Shown piece by piece: positions 5,556 to 6,178 of a DNA stretch of 6,178 nt. The stretch lies in contig JAUSIF010000042.1 in NCBI GenBank assembly GCA_030648135.1, forward strand, positions 1-6,178, in the 5' to 3' direction. Made by a program: the position numbers and the translations under genes. The notes below the pieces were generated by a model. The model worked only from the letters and a program-made list of their open reading frames with translations, was not told the DNA's origin and ran no database searches. The DNA comes from Xanthobacteraceae bacterium (GTDB lineage Bacteria > Pseudomonadota > Alphaproteobacteria > Rhizobiales > Xanthobacteraceae). Positions within the stretch are counted from its first letter, which is position 1; each line of letters opens with the position of its first letter.

Positions 5556-5595
5556 TTGTCCCCAAGAACTAGCGATTTTTCCGGGGTTTTCCCCA
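5556..5595 (+). promoter_or_regulatory. Two TTKTCCCCA boxes resembling weak DnaA sites
   Basis: TTGTCCCCA (5556-5564) and TTTTCCCCA (5587-5595) are in the same orientation, 31 bases (about three helical turns) apart. Each matches the DnaA box TTATCCACA at seven of nine positions and contains TCCCCA, the weak DnaA W-box hexamer described at the Caulobacter origin. DnaA is known to affect gcrA transcription in Caulobacter. Binding here is inferred. The second box also lies in a small GGGG-TTTT-CCCC hairpin (5583-5594). Confidence 0.3.
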
Positions 5596-5607
5596 GCCGG
5601 GGGCGAG

Positions 5608-5635
5608 TTGACAGGCCGGCCCGCTCCCATAGATT
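5608..5635 (+). promoter_or_regulatory. Candidate sigma-70 promoter for argD
   Basis: A perfect TTGACA (5608-5613), 16 bases of spacing, and TAGATT (5630-5635, four of six). This is the best sigma-70-like promoter in the window. It points at argD and predicts a transcript start near 5642 with a leader of roughly 160 bases. Confidence 0.55.
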
Positions 5636-5639
5636 GACC

Positions 5640-5670
5640 AAAGTGCCGCTCGCGAGCCGGGCGGCACCTT
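5640..5670 (+). terminator. Terminator-like hairpin in the argD leader
   Basis: GTGCCGC (5643-5649) and GCGGCAC (5661-5667) form a perfect 7-bp stem with an 11-base loop. Outside it, AA 5640-5641 can pair with TT 5669-5670. T-rich sequence follows (CTTTCATTT). No gene ends here, since both neighbours point away, so it is not an ordinary 3' terminator. It begins at the predicted argD transcript start. It could be a leader attenuator, a transcript-stabilising 5' hairpin or part of a small RNA. Confidence 0.45.
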
Positions 5671-5805
5671 TCATTTCGGGGCTTTTGGCCCGCCGGCTAT
5701 GCCGCGGCGCCCGAACCGGACAAGATGGAGCGATAATCCCGGTTTGCCCTGCTCGCTTGCGTTCCGCCGTCCGGGCGTGCCGAAACCGCTTTTTGGGAGA
5801 CGACT

Positions 5806-6178
5806 TTGATCGCGCCGCTATTGCCCACCTATGCCAGGGCGGACCTCGCCTTCGAGCACGGCGAGGGCGCCTGGCTCATCTCGACCGAGGGCAAGCGCTA
5901 CCTCGATTTCGCCGGCGGGGTCGCGGTCAATGCGCTCGGCCACGCCCATCCCAAGCTGGTCGCGGCGCTGACCGCGCAGGCGAAGAAGCTCTGGCACGTC
6001 TCCAACCTGTTTCGCATTCCCGAGGCCGAGCGGCTGGCCGCGCGGCTGGTGCAGGCGAGTTTCGCCGACACGGTGTTCTTCGCCAATTCCGGTGCCGAGG
6101 CGATGGAATGCGCGATCAAAATGGCGCGCAAATACCAGGCGGTCTCGGGCAAGCCGGAGCGGTTCCGCATCGTCACCT
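5806..6178 (+). CDS. argD: ArgD, acetylornithine aminotransferase (3' partial)
   Basis: PLP-dependent class III aminotransferase that makes N-acetylornithine from N-acetylglutamate semialdehyde in arginine biosynthesis. Many homologues also act on succinyl-diaminopimelate. Only the first 124 codons are in the window. They show LLPTYARADLAFEHGEGAWL (5-24), RYLDFAGGVAVNALGHAHP (31-49), LWHVSNLFRIPEAERLA (62-78) and the cofactor phosphate loop ANSGAEAMECAIKMARKY (93-110). The SNLF and GHAHP words favour ArgD over GABA or ornithine aminotransferases. The PLP lysine lies beyond the right edge. No ATG fits, and the start is TTG 5806 with GGAG (5796-5799) 6 bases upstream, leaving the family's short N-terminus. 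It is divergent from gcrA. In related genomes argF usually follows, but that is outside this window. Confidence 0.92.
   Translation, partial: MIAPLLPTYARADLAFEHGEGAWLISTEGKRYLDFAGGVAVNALGHAHPKLVAALTAQAKKLWHVSNLFRIPEAERLAARLVQASFADTVFFANSGAEAMECAIKMARKYQAVSGKPERFRIVT

Larger units (their letters stand above)
5341..5805. other. 465-base gcrA/argD divergent intergenic region
   Basis: No protein-coding gene that I can support. From left to right it holds the gcrA ribosome site, two GANTC sites in the gcrA leader, a nested dyad and -10 for gcrA with two more GANTC sites, two DnaA-like boxes, the argD promoter, the leader hairpin, and about 130 bases of GC-rich untranslated leader (5672-5805) in which I see only weak inverted repeats. 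Confidence 0.7.

Overview
The window looks like alphaproteobacterial chromosome, most likely Hyphomicrobiales (Rhizobiales) of the Bradyrhizobium/Rhodopseudomonas/Xanthobacteraceae type. The grounds are a GC-rich sequence (roughly two thirds GC in the core genes), a GcrA cell-cycle regulator (a family essentially confined to Alphaproteobacteria), and the gene order pstB-phoU-phoB / gcrA / argD. I recall that order from Rhizobiales but could not check it here.

Left part (1-2220): the end of the phosphate operon on the + strand. It holds pstB (5' end outside the window), phoU and phoB with gaps of 25 and 30 bases. These encode the ATPase of the Pst phosphate transporter, the negative regulator that couples Pst to signalling, and the phosphate response regulator. 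No phoR and no recognisable Pho box lie in the window.

Middle (2237-4848): three accessory genes sit exactly between two near-identical 18-base inverted repeats (17 of 18 matches), each with a TA at its outer edge. On the - strand are a class I SAM-dependent methyltransferase and a small DUF4242 (SCO4226-like) protein. Divergent from them is an AraC-type regulator with a cupin-like N-terminal domain. The 163-base divergent region carries spaced direct and inverted repeats that could be the regulator's operator. No transposase is present. The outer TA of the right repeat lies in the stop codon of gcrA. The simplest reading is a mobile or IS-derived cassette inserted into an ancestral convergent phoB/gcrA junction.

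Right part (4846-6178): gcrA on the - strand and the start of argD (acetylornithine aminotransferase, TTG start, 3' end outside the window) on the + strand, divergent across 465 bases. This intergenic stretch is rich in signals. It has four GANTC sites (the CcrM methylation motif that GcrA reads) within 144 bases, a -10-like hexamer next to one of them, a short dyad, two TTKTCCCCA boxes resembling weak DnaA sites, a good TTGACA promoter facing argD, and a strong hairpin at the predicted argD transcript start. Together they suggest that gcrA is controlled by methylation state and perhaps DnaA, and that argD is controlled at its leader.
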